The notes under the pieces: generated by a model
The model's input: the letters and a program-made list of their open reading frames with translations, nothing else
What the model was told of the DNA's origin: nothing
The model's database searches: none
Position numbers and translations under genes: made by a program
Source of the DNA: CASQEL01 sp036655975
Lineage (GTDB): Bacteria > Desulfobacterota > Desulfovibrionia > Desulfovibrionales > Desulfovibrionaceae
DNA length: 6,044 nt
Reading direction: 5' to 3'
Assembly (NCBI GenBank): GCA_036655975.1
Contig: JAVVPD010000118.1
Coordinates: forward strand, 1 to 6,044
Shown: positions 4,461 to 6,044 of the stretch, in pieces
Layout: the number at the start of each line of letters is the position of its first letter
Numbering within the stretch: the stretch's first letter is position 1

Positions 4461-6044
4461 ATGCAACATGTGCCTTTGACGAATGCGATTCGCGCGCAGG
4501 CTGAAAAACTTGCGGCCGCGATTGAGCATCATAATTATTTGTACCACAGTTTGGACACGCCAGAGATTTCTGACGCAGATTTTGACAGTCTTTTTAGACA
4601 ATTGCAGGAACTTGAGGCCCACTATCCTGAGCTTAACACGGAACATTCCCCCACGCGACGTATGGGCGGGCGTATTTTGGATTCCTTGCCCTCGCAAGCG
4701 CACTCGCAGCGTATGTACGGGCTGGATAATGTGTTTTCCCCTGACGAATGGCGCGAATTTGTGCAAAAAATGCAGCGCGCTTTGCCCGAAGTGCCTTTGA
4801 CTTTTTGGTGTGATCCCAAGCTGGACGGCCTTGCCATGGAACTTGTGTATGAAAGGGGCCGCTTGGTGCTGGCGCTGACCCGTGGCGACGGTAGCGTGGG
4901 CGAAGTTGTGACCGATGCCGTGCGTACCATTCGCAATGTGCCTTTGCGCTTGCGGGGGGCGGGCCCCTTTCCGGAACGCTTGGAAGTGCGTGGTGAAGTT
5001 GTTATGAATAAGGCAGACTTTGCGCGCTTGAACATCGAACAAGACCGCAAAAAACTTAAAACTTTTGCCAATCCGCGCAATGCGGCGGCGGGCACCGTGC
5101 GTCAATTGGATATGAGTATCATTGCCCAGCGCCCTTTGCGTTTTTTGGCCTACGGTCTGGGGGCGGTGCTCTGGCCTAGGGGGGCAGCCCCGCAGCCCCC
5201 CGCACACCCGCCCCAACAATTGTCCTTATTGGCTCCGCTTCCGGCGGCAGCGCCCCAGAATTCTCTCGCACACGCGCCATGGGCCTATTATCACGAACTC
5301 ATGGCGGCTTTACAGGCCTATGGCTTCAGCACTCCGCCGGGGGGCCGACGGTGTACGAGCCTGAGCGATGTGGAAAGCTATGTGTTGGAAGTGGGACGGC
5401 AGCGTGAGGGCTATCCGATGGAAATTGACGGCGTGGTCATCAAGCAGGATCATTTGGAAGCGCAGGAGGTGCTGGGTTTCACGGCCCGTGCCCCGCGTTT
5501 TGCCGTGGCCTATAAATTTCCGGCAGAGCAGGCGCGTACCGTGTTNNNNNNNNNNGGAGGGTATTGAAATTCAGGTGGGGCGCACGGGTGCGCTTACGCC
5601 GGTGGCTGTGCTGACTCCTGTCAATGTGGGCGGGGTTGTGGTGAGCCGTGCCACTTTGCATAATGAGGACGAAATCCGCGCCAAGGATGTGCGCGTGGGC
5701 GATACGGTGGTGGTACAGCGCGCCGGTGATGTGATTCCCGAGCTTGTGGGCCCTGTGTTGGACGCCCGCCCGCCCCATGCCCTGCCCTTTGTTTTTCCGC
5801 ACACCTGCCCGGCGTGTGGGGAGCCTGCCCACCGTGAAGTGGGTGAGGCCGCATGGCGCTGCACGAATTTGGCTTGTCCGGCTATGCGTATGCAGGCCAT
5901 TAAACATTTTGTGTCTAAGGCGGGTTTGGATATTCAAGGGATTGGGCAAAAATGGATTGAGCAATTGGTTCGTGCGGGGCGGGTCATTTCTCCGGCGGAC
6001 TTGTTCACTCTGCGCGTGGACGAATTATTGGGTTTTGAGCGCAT
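4461..6044 (+). CDS. ligA: NAD+-dependent DNA ligase, 5' part, interrupted by an assembly gap
   Basis: LigA seals DNA nicks using NAD+, finishing replication and excision repair. About 524 residues are visible; the rest of the helix-hairpin-helix region and the BRCT domain lie beyond the window. In order: NMN-binding domain Ia with NYLYHSLDTPEISDADFD (25-42); LDNVF (88-92); nucleophile motif KLDG (Lys120); RGDGSVGE (141-148); EVRGEV (175-180); FANPRNAAAGTVRQLD (202-217); DGVVIK (323-328); YKFPAEQA (351-358); then, after the N-run, OB-fold QVGRTG and AGDVIPELV, and a Cys4 zinc finger (Cys codons at 5806, 5815, 5860, 5875; CX2C-X14-CX4C). Oddities: a Pro/Ala-rich insert of about 32 residues near 237-270; Asp118 where the family usually has Glu two residues before the nucleophile; and ten Ns at 5546-5555 that shift the frame on paper. 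Reading V-L-E-G-I across the gap restores it, so I treat this as one gene, not a pseudogene. Confidence 0.95.
5546..5555. other. Assembly gap (10 N) inside ligA, probably nominal length
   Basis: Ten N bases separate GTGTT from GGAGGG. With ten bases kept, the upstream frame meets a stop at 5565-5567 and the true downstream frame (E-G-I-E-I-QVGRTG, from 5557) is shifted by one. With no missing base the join reads GTG TTG GAG GGT ATT. That gives ten residues between KFPAEQ and QVGRTG, the same as I count in E. coli LigA. Confidence 0.9.

Noticed and set aside
3447..5219. A 590-codon open frame on the minus strand across uvrB, the glycosyltransferase-like gene and ligA
   Set aside because: It is antisense to three well-supported genes, is rich in His, Arg, Pro and Gln as antisense frames are, and has no credible start signal. 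Its openness is explained by lack of TTA, CTA and TCA in the sense codons.
4461..5567. ligA as a truncated 368-residue pseudogene
   Set aside because: The stop is created only by the nominal ten-N gap; conserved LigA sequence continues at once in the shifted frame.
5479..5964. Minus-strand open frame of 161 codons across the N-run
   Set aside because: It crosses the assembly gap and is antisense to conserved LigA sequence including the zinc finger.

Overview
The window is a dense, mostly co-oriented stretch of bacterial chromosome with five protein genes and one unrecognised gene on the opposite strand. Gene order and protein style (clpA, aat, a small unknown on the minus strand, uvrB, a glycosyltransferase-like gene, ligA) suggest a Desulfovibrionaceae-type sulfate reducer (Desulfovibrio, Bilophila or a relative). 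I infer this from remembered gene neighbourhoods and moderately high GC, not from any search. A run of ten Ns shows that this is a draft or scaffolded assembly.

Left part (1-1067, + strand): the 3' end of clpA, whose stop is followed two bases later by the start of aat. ClpA is the unfoldase of the ClpAP protease. Aat attaches Leu or Phe to proteins with N-terminal Arg or Lys, making them substrates for ClpS/ClpAP. The two adjacent genes therefore serve consecutive steps of the bacterial N-degron pathway. aat contains a run of ten T.

Middle (1082-1576, - strand): a 164-residue soluble protein of unknown function with a near-perfect Shine-Dalgarno sequence. It converges on aat with 14 bp between stops and diverges from uvrB with about 50 bp between starts, so promoters on both sides must be compact or overlap coding sequence.

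Right part (1627-6044, + strand): uvrB (nucleotide excision repair damage recognition), then a family-2 glycosyltransferase-like gene whose ATG overlaps the uvrB stop (TGATG), then ligA (NAD+-dependent DNA ligase) 42 bp later, running off the window end. UvrB and LigA act early and last in excision repair; the sugar-transferase-like gene between them has no evident link to repair. The N-run in ligA breaks the frame as written, but joining the flanks with no missing base restores both frame and family spacing, so it looks like a nominal scaffold gap.

No gene-free stretch exceeds 300 bases. I saw no tRNA, rRNA, CRISPR array, insertion sequence or convincing new defence or mobile system. This is an ordinary housekeeping region with a few oddities worth checking.
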